A stretch of DNA of 64,000 bases from the NCBI RefSeq assembly GCF_014695575.1, contig NZ_JACJOO010000053.1:1-64000 (forward strand), given 5' to 3'. The position numbers and the translations under genes were made by a program. The notes under the pieces are model-generated. The model did not search any database, was not told the DNA's origin, and saw nothing but the letters and a program-made list of their open reading frames with translations. The DNA is from Leptolyngbya sp. FACHB-8 (GTDB lineage Bacteria > Cyanobacteriota > Cyanobacteriia > Elainellales > Elainellaceae). How positions within the stretch are numbered: position 1 is the stretch's first letter; each line of letters starts with the position of its first letter. This document shows, one piece after another, positions 1-7,993 of this stretch.

Positions 1-1
1 A

Positions 2-115
2 ACACCGTTTGAGTGGGGTGGCAAGCGAGCGGCACGACGACAACGAGCGCGATCTAAACGACCTAAGCATCGATTAGGAGGGTCTGGGGCTGTAACCCAG
101 TCCTTGGTGGCCTGA
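2..115 (+). CDS. Possible 3' end of an unidentified gene, cut by the window edge
   Basis: The second forward frame is open from the left edge to a TGA at 113-115. It would encode a 37-residue, arginine- and lysine-rich tail that ends in SLVA. The other two forward frames close sooner, at 10 and 78. The stop lies 43 bases before the stop of the convergent RNA methyltransferase gene, which is a normal spacing for two converging genes. The peptide is too short and too basic to assign to any family, and it could be a chance open frame. The upstream sequence would decide. Confidence 0.25.
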   Translation, partial: TPFEWGGKRAARRQRARSKRPKHRLGGSGAVTQSLVA

Positions 116-157
116 AATGCTCCACCTGAAATGGCAATACTCACGCCAGATGACCCA

Positions 158-946
158 CTAGTGAGACTTCAGCGATCGCTGACGCTGTGCTTCATATACG
201 AGAAGGGCAGCGGCGATCGCCACATTCAGTGACTCTACCCCTGCTGCCAGAGGTATTTTGACCCCAACATCGGCCAGGGCGACTACGTCTGCTGACAATC
301 CTGCCCCTTCATTGCCCAGCAGAAACAGAGAAGGTCGTGTCAGATCCACGTCCCAGTAAGTTGCGGTAGCTGTGGGTAGCGTTGCGATTACCTGCATCCC
401 CAACGCTTGACATTGCCGCAATTGCCCTGGCAAATCCGCCGTTACAGCCATCGGCAGGCGGAACCACTGCCCTGCTGTGGATCGCAGCACCTTTGGGTTT
501 TCCAGATCGACGCTGTCCTGGGTCAGCCACAGACTATCAACACCAGCCGCCGCAGCCGTACGAATGATGGTGCCCAGGTTTCCAGGGTCTTGCAAAGTTT
601 CCAGGGCAAGCCCCAGGGTTGGGGCCGGTGGAATGGATTGGGGAGCCTGACGGGGCGCTGTGGCAACAATCCCATCGGGACTAACGGTCGTAGCGATCGC
701 CTCCAGCACAGCCTCACTCACCAGTTCAAGGCGCTGAGCCTGGTGTTCCAGATAGGCCCAGAGGTCGGGATGGCGATCGCGCCACTCTGGGGTGCAGCAT
801 ACCGTCTCTACAGAAAACCCTGCCGCCCGTGCTTCCTCCAACAGGTGTGTCCCCTCCAGCAAAAACAAACCCGTTTCCCGACGGGCTTTACTGCGATGCA
901 GTTTCCGCATCTGCTTAACTAAGGGGTTTTGCAGGCTGGTTAACAT
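158..946 (-). CDS. SPOUT (TrmH/SpoU) family RNA 2'-O-methyltransferase
   Basis: This 262-residue protein probably transfers a methyl group from S-adenosylmethionine to a ribose 2'-hydroxyl in rRNA or tRNA. An N-terminal substrate-binding domain (about residues 1-95, with the usual NPLVKQMRKL opening) precedes the trefoil-knot SPOUT domain. All three SPOUT motifs are visible: ETLQDPGNLGTIIRTA, LFLLGNEGAGLS, and IPLAAGVESLNVAIAAALL. The frame stays open seven codons further upstream, but family members start at MLTSLQNPLVKQ, so I use the ATG at 944-946. It resembles RlmB/TsnR-type enzymes. The exact target nucleotide cannot be read from the sequence. The family call is secure. Confidence 0.9.
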   Translation of the reverse strand: MLTSLQNPLVKQMRKLHRSKARRETGLFLLEGTHLLEEARAAGFSVETVCCTPEWRDRHPDLWAYLEHQAQRLELVSEAVLEAIATTVSPDGIVATAPRQAPQSIPPAPTLGLALETLQDPGNLGTIIRTAAAAGVDSLWLTQDSVDLENPKVLRSTAGQWFRLPMAVTADLPGQLRQCQALGMQVIATLPTATATYWDVDLTRPSLFLLGNEGAGLSADVVALADVGVKIPLAAGVESLNVAIAAALLVYEAQRQRSLKSH

Positions 947-1213
947 GATCGATTGACAAAAGCGCAAGTCTACGCGACAGCAACACTAAAATTACTTTAT
1001 CTAGAGAAAAGCTCAGACCAGGCGAGTTGATAATTCTGCTCTCGAAGCAATATCTCAGGTCAAGCACAAGCCTTACAACAATTTCAGCTAGCTAGAACAG
1101 TAAATATTAAGAAATTTGATATTTCTTTCAAAACTACCCAAAATGATAAGAGATTTCTCTACTTCGGCTTGTCGCAAAGTTCCGACTAGTACCCAGGCTG
1201 GAGAGAAACCTGC

Positions 1214-1266
1214 CAAAAAGAAATCCCCTAGACCATCAACTCGAAAGTTAAAGCCGGGGATTCTTT
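1214..1266 (-). terminator. Rho-independent terminator downstream of tRNA-Leu
   Basis: Read on the minus strand, AAGAATCCCC (1257-1266) pairs with GGGGATTTCTT (about 1219-1228), and a run of T follows at once. It begins 15 bases after the tRNA 3' end. The 5' portion of the gap between the methyltransferase start and this hairpin (947-1213) is AT-rich, and I see no gene in it. Confidence 0.6.
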
Positions 1267-1280
1267 AAGGCAATGATTTA

Positions 1281-1364
1281 TGCGGAACCCGGGACTTGAA
1301 CCCGGAAGTCTTTGCAGACACTAGAACCTGAATCTAGCGCGTCTACCAATTCCGCCAGTTCCGC
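1281..1364 (-). tRNA. trnL-CAG: tRNA-Leu (anticodon CAG)
   Basis: The minus strand folds as a class II tRNA of 84 bases. The acceptor stem pairs GCGGAAC with GTTCCGC, the discriminator base is A, and no CCA is encoded. The anticodon stem pairs CTAGA with TCTAG around the loop TTCAGGT, which gives anticodon CAG. A long variable arm follows (TGTCTGCAAAGACT), as expected for leucine. The T-arm reads CCGGGTTCAAGTCCCGG. No intron is present. Confidence 0.97.
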
Positions 1365-1510
1365 ATGTGTTTTGCAGCACCGTTTGGCTTTGCATCACGA
1401 TTTACCATTGTGCGGCATGAGCCCCTGCCTGTCAACAGGCAGTCGAAAGTTTTTTTTCCAGAATCGCCTGAGTCGCGCTAACCTGGCCTTGCAAGAGGCA
1501 CAACTAAGCC

Positions 1511-1538
1511 TGGACAACCCAGGGGTTTCCGGTAGAAT
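1511..1538 (+). promoter_or_regulatory. Candidate sigma-70-type promoter for murA
   Basis: TGGACA at 1511-1516 and TAGAAT at 1533-1538 are separated by 16 bases and lie about 73 bases before the murA start. They match the -35 and -10 consensus at five of six and five of six positions. The placement is plausible, but it is inferred from sequence only. Confidence 0.4.
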
Positions 1539-1610
1539 CAAAACCGTCGTGGGCGATAGCAGACGGCGTCATCCGGGATTACTTAGCCCTAGAGCCTGTT
1601 TACGCGAGTT

Positions 1611-2975
1611 TTGGAGGACAAACCTATCATTCGGCCTAACACTTCACTCAACCATTCTTCATCTGCCGAGGGTGCGGATGTCCTGCGAATCTGGGGGCAG
1701 CACCCCCTCTCCGGCGAAGTTCGTATTAGTGGTGCCAAAAACTCTGCGCTGGTTGTGATGGCCGGGGCTGTGCTGTGTCCTCAAGACTGTCGAATTCGCA
1801 ATGTTCCGAATCTGATGGATGTAGCCCGGATGGGCGAGATTCTGGAATCTCTTGGAGTCAAGGTCAAGCGAACTGGCGACACTTTAGATATCGACGCCCG
1901 TCACATTGGTCAATCAAAAGCGCCTTATGAGCTGGTCAGCCAGCTGCGGGCCAGTTTCTTCGTGATTGGTCCATTGCTGGCGCGGCTCGGGGTTGCCCGA
2001 GTCCCCCTGCCAGGCGGCTGTGCAATCGGGGCACGGCCTGTGGACTTGCATGTGCGCGGCTTACAAAGCATGGGTGCCGAAATCCAGATCGATCAGGGCA
2101 CGGTTTACGCCTGCATACCCGGATCTGGTGCCCGGCTGAAAGGAGCACGAATCTACATGGATTACCCCAGTGTAGGTGCTACAGAAACGCTGATGATGGC
2201 GGCTACCCTGGCTGATGGGGAAACTATCCTCGAAAATGCTGCCCAGGAACCTGAAGTCGTCGACCTGGCAAACTTCTGCCGAGCCATGGGGGCAAAAATT
2301 CGGGGTGCTGGCACCAACACCATCGTCATCTCAGGCGTCCCTAACCTACATTCGGTTGATTACTCCATCATTCCCGACCGGATTGAAGCCGGGACGTTTT
2401 TGGTTGCCGGTGCGATTACGCGATCGCCCATTACCATTACCCCCGTAGTACCCGACCATATTGCAGCGGTTGTCGCCAAACTACAGGCGATTGGTACCGA
2501 AGTCGTTGCCGAAGCTCCTAACCGCCTGCGGCTGGTGCCCGGAAATGAGCGTCGAGCTACGGATATCGAAACCCTACCCTATCCGGGTTTTCCGACCGAT
2601 ATGCAGGCCCAATTTACGGCACTCCTCGCGGTAAGCGAAGGCAACAGCGTGATCACCGAGACCGTATTTGAGAACCGTCTGCGTCATGTGGCAGAACTCA
2701 ATCGTATGGGAGCTGACATTCGGGTGAAGGGCAGCAATGCCATCATCCGGGGTGTACCCTTCCTGACGGGTGTACCTGTGGATGCGAGTGACCTGCGAGC
2801 TTCCGCAGCCCTCGTCATTGCAGGCTTAGCAGCGCAGGGAATGACCACCATTCGCGGTCTGCACCATCTTGACCGGGGCTATGACAATCTGGAGGAAAAA
2901 CTCCGCCGACTAGGAGCTAGAGTCCAACGGGTGCGGGATGATGTTCCGGTAGAAGAAGTGGTTTCCAACGCCTAG
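1611..2975 (+). CDS. murA: UDP-N-acetylglucosamine 1-carboxyvinyltransferase MurA
   Basis: MurA adds enolpyruvate from PEP to UDP-GlcNAc, the first committed step of peptidoglycan synthesis, in the cytoplasm. The 454-residue protein has the EPSP-synthase-like fold with the invariant Lys43-Asn44 in SGAKNS. The catalytic cysteine is Cys137 in [12 protein letters not shown], so this is a fosfomycin-sensitive-type active site. The frame has no ATG in its first part. The upstream in-frame stop is at 1590-1592, and TTG at 1611 is the only standard start before the conserved core. GGAGG overlaps that TTG, so the true initiation site is unusual and deserves mapping. The gene converges with the next one, sharing a terminator hairpin. 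Confidence 0.96.
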   Translation: MEDKPIIRPNTSLNHSSSAEGADVLRIWGQHPLSGEVRISGAKNSALVVMAGAVLCPQDCRIRNVPNLMDVARMGEILESLGVKVKRTGDTLDIDARHIGQSKAPYELVSQLRASFFVIGPLLARLGVARVPLPGGCAIGARPVDLHVRGLQSMGAEIQIDQGTVYACIPGSGARLKGARIYMDYPSVGATETLMMAATLADGETILENAAQEPEVVDLANFCRAMGAKIRGAGTNTIVISGVPNLHSVDYSIIPDRIEAGTFLVAGAITRSPITITPVVPDHIAAVVAKLQAIGTEVVAEAPNRLRLVPGNERRATDIETLPYPGFPTDMQAQFTALLAVSEGNSVITETVFENRLRHVAELNRMGADIRVKGSNAIIRGVPFLTGVPVDASDLRASAALVIAGLAAQGMTTIRGLHHLDRGYDNLEEKLRRLGARVQRVRDDVPVEEVVSNA

Positions 2976-2997
2976 TTGCGCTATTCAGACTAGAAGT

Positions 2998-3020
2998 AGT
3001 GCGGTGCAAAGTACCGCACT
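2998..3020. terminator. Bidirectional terminator hairpin between murA and the MBL gene
   Basis: AGTGCGGT (2998-3005) pairs perfectly with ACCGCACT (3013-3020) over a 7-base loop. It lies in the 59-base gap between two convergent stop codons, so it can end transcripts from both sides. U-runs are short. Confidence 0.6.
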
Positions 3021-3034
3021 GCTTTGTCATAGAT

Positions 3035-4714
3035 CTACCCAGTTTGCGAATTATCCAAGGGGGGATAGGGCGCGATCGCCTCAAATGCAGGACAGTAGCC
3101 TTCAGGACTGACGCGGAAGCCATGGAGCGGTGATGCCTGGTTCCAACAGCGTTGGCCTCGGCAGTATTGGCAATTTTGGCAACACTCTGTGTCTGTGGGA
3201 AGCAGGCGATCGCGGTTGCGGTTCAGAACTTCTCGCTGGAGGACAGTGCGAATGACTAGTTCTTCGCCTTGCCAACGGGCTTCAACAACCCCTGTATCAG
3301 CGAACTGGGCCCAACGCGGATCAGCCATCAGGGTTTCGGGAAGCTGGATTTGTACACCGGTTTCCGTTTCCAGAAGTTCACCCTGGTAGTGGTTATCTGG
3401 CGGGGCCGGTTGGATAAAGGTTTCACCAACCGGCAGGTCTACGAGCGTGCCGACCGAAGGCGTATGGAGTTGGTAACGGTTTTGTAGTTCTTCTAGACTG
3501 GTGAGATCGGCCAGATACGTCGGCGGGCCATGGAAGAAGACAACGTGCTGAGGCCGCAGATTGTGAATGAGCTGGGTTGTGCTGGGGCCATCGCAGTGTT
3601 CGCTAAGCAGGTAGGTCTCCAGAGTAAGCTGACCACTCTGGAGAGCGGTTGGAAGGGAAGGCGATCGCGCCGTCCCAGTGGAGAGGATAGACTGAGTCGG
3701 GTCGAACTCTCCGGGCTGATGTGATAGCAGGAGCAACCAGGGAAAGGCACTCGCTTCCAGGTATGGTTCTAAAGCAGCCTCACGATGGCTTAAGACAATG
3801 CAGGGTTTCGACGATGAGAGGGCCTTGGACAAATTGGTATTGGGGAGTAGGCGACGTACGTGAGGCCGCACACGCTCGTCCCAAAATAAGGGTTGATGAC
3901 GGGCAAAGTTTTGGACAGAGCTGGGCAGGTGGGGAAGCAGCGACAGGTACGCATCACACCCGGCAGCAATCATGGGATCGACCCAAATATCGATGTCGCG
4001 CCCAGTGAAATGGTGGTGGCTCCGCAGCAACATGAGCAACTCTTGGCCCAAGCCTAAAGTTGCCGTTGGCAGCAGGACAGAATGCTGGTGGGCGATCGCT
4101 CGATCAATCAACTCCGCCAGGTGGTTTTCCTGCTGACGGCGACGCGGGTGTCGGGCCGTGCCATAGGTCCCTTCAACAATCAGCACATCAGGACGTAAGC
4201 CCCGTAGTTCTTCTAAGGGCAAACCATTAACCAGACGTGCATTGGAAAGCAGAAAATCGCCTGAGTAGAAAACGGTATAGGAGCGGTCACGCCCCTCATA
4301 GGTCAGTTGCAATGCCGCGGCTCCTGGCAGATGGCCAGCAGGAAAAAGCTCGACGGTAAAGCCGGGCAGGAATTCGACAGGCGATCGCCACGGCAATGCC
4401 TGCCCCATAGATGCCCCAACCTCCGAATCATCCAACCAATTCAGCGGCAGGAGTTGAGTCGTGGCCTCGCTGGCGTAGATAGGTAGTTTTGGAAAAAGCC
4501 GATGTAACTCCAGCAGACCTCGGGCGTGATCTGCATGGGCATGGGAACAGAACACCGCATCCACTGGGGGCATCCCCCTGGCTGATGCCAGGAGCGGTGT
4601 CAGGTCGGTAAGGCCACAATCCAGCAAAATGCGATAGTTGCCCATCCGAACCATGAGGCAGACCCCCTCATGAAGGGAGTCGACCCCGTAGGGTAAACAG
4701 GCCAGTTCAGTCAC
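3035..4714 (-). CDS. MBL-fold metallo-hydrolase with beta-CASP-like architecture
   Basis: This 559-residue cytoplasmic protein has the metallo-beta-lactamase fold. The zinc motif HAHADH lies at residues 58-63 (His58, His60, Asp62, His63), and the later SGDF and VEGTYG elements fit the family. The mid-section, with a VVFFHG motif, resembles the beta-CASP and RNA-metabolising branch (CPSF/Ysh1-like nucleases), so an RNase-type activity is likely but inferred. The last 45 residues hold a cysteine cluster, CQNCQYCRGQRC plus one more Cys, which looks like a metal site. It is the sole gene between murA and the small membrane protein. The start is the first ATG of the frame. Confidence 0.8.
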   Translation of the reverse strand: MTELACLPYGVDSLHEGVCLMVRMGNYRILLDCGLTDLTPLLASARGMPPVDAVFCSHAHADHARGLLELHRLFPKLPIYASEATTQLLPLNWLDDSEVGASMGQALPWRSPVEFLPGFTVELFPAGHLPGAAALQLTYEGRDRSYTVFYSGDFLLSNARLVNGLPLEELRGLRPDVLIVEGTYGTARHPRRRQQENHLAELIDRAIAHQHSVLLPTATLGLGQELLMLLRSHHHFTGRDIDIWVDPMIAAGCDAYLSLLPHLPSSVQNFARHQPLFWDERVRPHVRRLLPNTNLSKALSSSKPCIVLSHREAALEPYLEASAFPWLLLLSHQPGEFDPTQSILSTGTARSPSLPTALQSGQLTLETYLLSEHCDGPSTTQLIHNLRPQHVVFFHGPPTYLADLTSLEELQNRYQLHTPSVGTLVDLPVGETFIQPAPPDNHYQGELLETETGVQIQLPETLMADPRWAQFADTGVVEARWQGEELVIRTVLQREVLNRNRDRLLPTDTECCQNCQYCRGQRCWNQASPLHGFRVSPEGYCPAFEAIAPYPPLDNSQTG

Positions 4715-4812
4715 TGTTCTCGGTGATGCGATCGCCTACAACTTGTAGCTCTGTTACAACATGGTGTCTTTCGCAGGTTGACCCGTGAAAAACGCACGGC
4801 TAAACCGAAGGC

Positions 4813-4935
4813 TTAGTGGGCTGAGCCGTTGCCATGGTAGTTGTCAGTGTCGTAGAACCCATTGCGGGTGCCGAAGAACAGGCAGGCCAGAATAAAGATA
4901 GGCGTCAGACCGAGCAAAATAACTTTAACGTCCAT
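4813..4935 (-). CDS. Small single-helix membrane protein, 40 residues, unidentified
   Basis: The ORF runs from ATG at 4933-4935 to TAA at 4813-4815. A GAGG ribosome site lies 7 bases upstream of the start. Residues 5-21 (VILLGLTPIFILACLFF) form one transmembrane helix, followed by a polar tail with GTRNGFYDTDNYHGNGSAH. Size, single helix and the short N-terminus resemble the small accessory subunits of cyanobacterial photosystems, the cytochrome b6f complex or NDH-1. I cannot match it to a named one (it does not look like PsbJ, PsbX, PetG, PetN or PsaM). The clean start, ribosome site and amphipathic layout make it a likely real gene. Confidence 0.65.
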   Translation of the reverse strand: MDVKVILLGLTPIFILACLFFGTRNGFYDTDNYHGNGSAH

Positions 4936-5164
4936 GTATTAACCTCGTTGTCTCGCCCGGAAGCGAGAGGGAAAACGGCTCATTTTGAAGGAGACTTTGA
5001 TGTAACACGAAGGGAACATACTGTACCCTCCGTCATTACTATACAATCCCTTTTTTAGACCGCAGGAGCGTCAATACGCCAACTTCCGGTAAGTTTTGTG
5101 AAAGGATGACGCCGCTGGGCTTTTATACAATCTACCGATTGTTATTGCCTACAGACATCGTTCT

Positions 5165-5806
5165 ATGGCTGCATTCATGTTGACAAATATCTCTACCCCG
5201 CTAGATCCAAACTCTCCCATCGACACGGAATGGTTGTCGCGCTGTGCGACTGACGTTGCTCCAGACCTGCTGGGGTGTGTCCTCGTACGGCAGTGGTCGG
5301 ATGGTAGTTGCATCCGTGGATTGATTGTCGAAACCGAAGCTTATATCCCTGGAGACCCTGCTTGCCATGCTTACCGTCGTCGCACCACTCGAAACGCTGT
5401 CATGTTCGGCCCACCAGGCTTTTCCTACGTTTATCTAATTTATGGAATATACCATTGCCTCAATGTGGTGACTGACCAGGATGGCGTTCCAAGTGCCGTA
5501 CTCATTCGCGCTCTTCAGTTTGATAGCCTCCCCCCAGAGGCTCCTGTCCGTCAGGAAAAACTGAGCCGAGTAGGAGCCGGACCGGGCAAGCTCTGCCGCG
5601 CCCTTGGCATTAATCTCAGCCTGACCGCTCAACCCCTCAAACCCGGCGAACCCCTCTGGCTAGAGCATCGATCGCCCCAATGGCAACAGGCTCAGGAGGC
5701 GGGGGCGATCGCCATCACCCAAACAACCCGCATCGGGCTCACCCAGGGCACGGATCTCCCCTGGCGTTGGTACGTTACCGATTCTCCCGCAGTCTCACGC
5801 CGCTAA
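5165..5806 (+). CDS. aag: 3-methyladenine DNA glycosylase (AAG/MPG family)
   Basis: The enzyme removes alkylated and deaminated purines from DNA in base-excision repair. The 213-residue length fits the bacterial AAG family. The signature [10 protein letters not shown] holds the catalytic glutamate (Glu58), and the family motif [20 protein letters not shown] is intact. [13 protein letters not shown] is also typical. Two starts are possible: ATG at 5165, and ATG at 5177 (MLTNIST). No strong ribosome site separates them. The gene converges on hfq across a 23-bp perfect hairpin. Confidence 0.93.
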   Translation: MAAFMLTNISTPLDPNSPIDTEWLSRCATDVAPDLLGCVLVRQWSDGSCIRGLIVETEAYIPGDPACHAYRRRTTRNAVMFGPPGFSYVYLIYGIYHCLNVVTDQDGVPSAVLIRALQFDSLPPEAPVRQEKLSRVGAGPGKLCRALGINLSLTAQPLKPGEPLWLEHRSPQWQQAQEAGAIAITQTTRIGLTQGTDLPWRWYVTDSPAVSRR

Positions 5807-5811
5807 AAAAG

Positions 5812-5860
5812 CATGGTTGCCGGGTTGTGTGAGCAAAGCTCACACAACCCGGCAACCATG
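5812..5860. terminator. Long perfect hairpin between aag and hfq
   Basis: Two 23-base arms (5812-5834 and 5838-5860) are exact reverse complements around the triloop AAA. The hairpin lies between convergent genes and probably terminates both transcripts. It is one of the series of very long intergenic hairpins in this window. Confidence 0.65.
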
Positions 5861-5877
5861 GAATTATGAAAATGTGT

Positions 5878-6096
5878 TTAGAGCATCTTCGGCTTCATAT
5901 AGACAATAGCCGTGCGCCAAACAATGGTGGGTTGGTCGTAATGATCCACCACACAGATGCAGTTAGTATCCTGCCAGCGCATTTTTCCTGTAATGAGATC
6001 ATTCGTAATCAGCTTCAGCTCAACTTCCTGCCCATCACGAATCAAGGTTTGAATTTGCCGGATGCTTGGTAAGCCAGTTTCCAGTTCCGTAGCCAT
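5878..6096 (-). CDS. hfq: Cyanobacterial-type Hfq (Sm-like protein)
   Basis: This 72-residue protein matches the divergent cyanobacterial Hfq. Sm1 covers about residues 20-50 (LIRDGQEVELKLITNDLITG) and Sm2 about 50-68 (TIVWRTAIVYMKP). The canonical Sm2 KH motif of enterobacterial Hfq is absent, as is usual for cyanobacteria. There it has been linked to motility, type IV pili and natural competence in Synechocystis rather than to general sRNA pairing. It forms hexamers in studied species. The gene is divergent from dapF, with a purine/pyrimidine-rich repeat in the shared upstream region. Confidence 0.88.
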   Translation of the reverse strand: MATELETGLPSIRQIQTLIRDGQEVELKLITNDLITGKMRWQDTNCICVVDHYDQPTIVWRTAIVYMKPKML

Positions 6097-6164
6097 AGGG
6101 GCGATCGCTCAACAACGAAATGTTACTCGTTCAAACTATAGCCATTTCTGGAAAGAGTGGCATC

Positions 6165-6312
6165 TTTTGGGGGAGAGAGGGTAGAGGGCAGAGGGCAGGA
6201 GATTACGAGTAGGCAAGGAATTAGTTGCTCTGGCAAGCTTCTGTCTCTGCTCCCCATCTTCAGCCTAAATTTCCCTTCTGCCTCCTGCCTTCTGCCCTCT
6301 GCCTTCATTAGA
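6165..6312. repeat. Purine/pyrimidine-biased heptamer repeat tract
   Basis: The left part (about 6170-6200) has repeats of GGCAGAG on the plus strand. The right part (about 6260-6312) has CCTTCTG/CCTCCTG repeats, that is, the same unit on the minus strand, so the tract can fold on itself. A related tract lies at 35130-35225. Such short tandem units resemble the STRR sequences known from filamentous cyanobacteria. It fills the divergent hfq/dapF upstream region. Confidence 0.6.
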
Positions 6313-6346
6313 TAATAAGCAAAGTGACTTTCTGGAGTAGCTGGGA

Positions 6347-7189
6347 ATGGAGTTCAAAAAGTACCACGGGCTGGGCAATGATTTTGTTTTGTTGGATAAC
6401 CGCCATCAACCTGAGCCATTAATTACGCCGGAGGAAGCGGTGAAGTGGTGCGATCGCCACTTCGGCATCGGTGCCGATGGCGTCATTTTTGCCCTTCCCG
6501 GCCAGGATGGGACGGACTACACCATGCGAATTTTCAATTCCGATGGGTCAGAGCCAGAGATGTGCGGCAACGGTATTCGCTGTCTGGCCCGCTTCCTGGC
6601 AGATTTAGAAACCGCGGAGACAGGAACTTCGCGCCCGGTCTACAACGTGCATACTCTGGCAGGAACGATGGTGCTGCGGATGCAGGCCGATGGACAGGTG
6701 ACAGTGGATATGGGTCTACCTCGATTACTGGCAGAGGAAATCCCTACAACACTGGGAGAGCCTGGTACCAAGGTGATTGACCAAACTCTGGAGGTCGCCG
6801 GGCAGAACTGGCAGGTTACCTGCGTCAGCATGGGTAATCCTCACTGCATCACGTTTGTAGATGATGTAGCCGCCATTCCTCTGGAGCAGATTGGACCTCA
6901 GTTTGAAAATCACTCTGTGTTCCCCAAACGCATCAATACAGAATTTATCGAAGTAGTGCGCCCAGATTACCTGAAGATGCGGGTGTGGGAGCGGGGCGCT
7001 GGTATTACCCTGGCTTGTGGCACAGGGGCCTGTGCATCCTTGGTAGCGGCTGTGTTGAATGGGAAGAGCGATCGCCGCGCCACCGTCGAACTCCCCGGCG
7101 GCCCTCTGCAAATTGAGTGGAATGAAACCGATCAGCATCTGTACATGACAGGGCCAGCAACCCTCGCATTTGCTGGACAGGTTGCATAG
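6347..7189 (+). CDS. dapF: Diaminopimelate epimerase DapF
   Basis: DapF converts LL-diaminopimelate to the meso form, for lysine and peptidoglycan synthesis, in the cytoplasm without a cofactor. The 280-residue length is standard. The opening [16 protein letters not shown] is diagnostic. Both catalytic cysteines are present: Cys73 in MCGNGIRC and Cys224 in [16 protein letters not shown] upstream of the ATG serves as ribosome site. It is followed by a perfect 16-bp terminator shared with the convergent YciI-like gene. Confidence 0.97.
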   Translation: MEFKKYHGLGNDFVLLDNRHQPEPLITPEEAVKWCDRHFGIGADGVIFALPGQDGTDYTMRIFNSDGSEPEMCGNGIRCLARFLADLETAETGTSRPVYNVHTLAGTMVLRMQADGQVTVDMGLPRLLAEEIPTTLGEPGTKVIDQTLEVAGQNWQVTCVSMGNPHCITFVDDVAAIPLEQIGPQFENHSVFPKRINTEFIEVVRPDYLKMRVWERGAGITLACGTGACASLVAAVLNGKSDRRATVELPGGPLQIEWNETDQHLYMTGPATLAFAGQVA

Positions 7190-7208
7190 CTGCATTCCAA
7201 ACACTGAG

Positions 7209-7249
7209 GGCAAAAGGCGCGTGGAGCATTACCCCACGCGCCTTTTGCC
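7209..7249. terminator. Shared terminator of dapF and the YciI-like gene
   Basis: Arms 7209-7224 and 7234-7249 pair perfectly over 16 bases with a 9-base loop. The stem ends in CCTTTTGCC, which supplies part of a T-run. It sits exactly between the two convergent stop codons. Confidence 0.7.
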
Positions 7250-7519
7250 TTAGATAGCTTGAATCCACTCCATCACGGTGTATTCCGTCCAGATGCCATT
7301 TTTCCAGTAGGGATCGCCTTCTACGAGCGATCGCACGGTCGCTTCATCTGGTGCATCATAAATGGCAAAAACCTTTGTCACATCTTTAGTTGGGCCAATG
7401 GTCACTAACACCCCAGACTCTTTCTGCTGGGCTAGACCATCCAGATGAGCTTGCCGAAACGGTGCCCGCTTTTCTAACACATCCTCGCAATAGCTGCCCC
7501 ACATTACATACTTTGGCAT
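7250..7519 (-). CDS. YciI-like protein
   Basis: The protein is 89 residues from the ATG at 7519 (MPKYVMWGSYC). Two earlier in-frame ATGs exist at 7525 and 7528. It matches the YCII family, with a ferredoxin-like alpha-beta barrel. FRQAHLDGL holds the conserved His, and the conserved acidic residue lies in EGDPYWKNG. Family members are small cytoplasmic proteins, often dimeric, with mostly unproven catalytic roles. No function can be claimed from the context, which is a convergent pair with dapF. Confidence 0.85.
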   Translation of the reverse strand: MPKYVMWGSYCEDVLEKRAPFRQAHLDGLAQQKESGVLVTIGPTKDVTKVFAIYDAPDEATVRSLVEGDPYWKNGIWTEYTVMEWIQAI

Positions 7520-7591
7520 TGTCATCACTCCAGACCACTTCGACTCTTCACTATGCCATCAATCCTGGCCATCAATCCTAGTACTCTGCTC

Positions 7592-7859
7592 AGGAATTTT
7601 TGAGGGGTCTACAACCCCTCAAAAATTCCTTAAATTTAATTTTTAAGTGTGGGGTTACCCCATGCTTAAAAACTGACAGACCGCTAATACGCTGAGGCAG
7701 AAATCCATCACCTATGTTTTGTGTGGGGTGCTTCGCACTCCACACAAAACATAAGTTGCGAACTTAGGCCGCAGCCTACTAGTCATCACCCCTGGATTGT
7801 GTTGCAAATATGTGGATGATTGGGAGGGGCGGCCGTGCCTCCCCTCCCAATCATCCACA
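7592..7859. repeat. Cluster of four intergenic hairpins
   Basis: In the 465-base gap before the GH10-like gene there are four separate stems. 7592-7607/7615-7630 is a perfect 16-bp stem. 7640-7654/7658-7672 is imperfect. 7713-7731/7735-7753 is a 19-bp stem with one G-T pair, and its apex is GCTTCGC. 7811-7829/7841-7859 is a perfect 19-bp stem. No ORF in the gap is convincing. One or two would suffice for termination, so the array suggests accumulated repeat elements. Confidence 0.75.
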
Positions 7860-7993
7860 GAAATTTACACCTGGACAAAATTTTGATATTCAAGCGATTC
7901 AGTAGAAACATCCTGCTGAGCAACACATTCTTTGATAGATATAAATGTCTGTGACCTAAGATTGAGGCGAGATTTCCCACCGTTGGTTTTGCA

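Noticed and set aside
1425-1457. A 7-bp hairpin (CTGCCTG/CAGGCAG) followed by eight T
   Set aside because: It looks like a plus-strand terminator, but no plus-strand gene precedes it and the T-run is seven bases from the stem; too weak to call.
1312-1758. A plus-strand frame across the tRNA-Leu locus
   Set aside because: It runs through the tRNA and into murA in another frame, and has no coding character.
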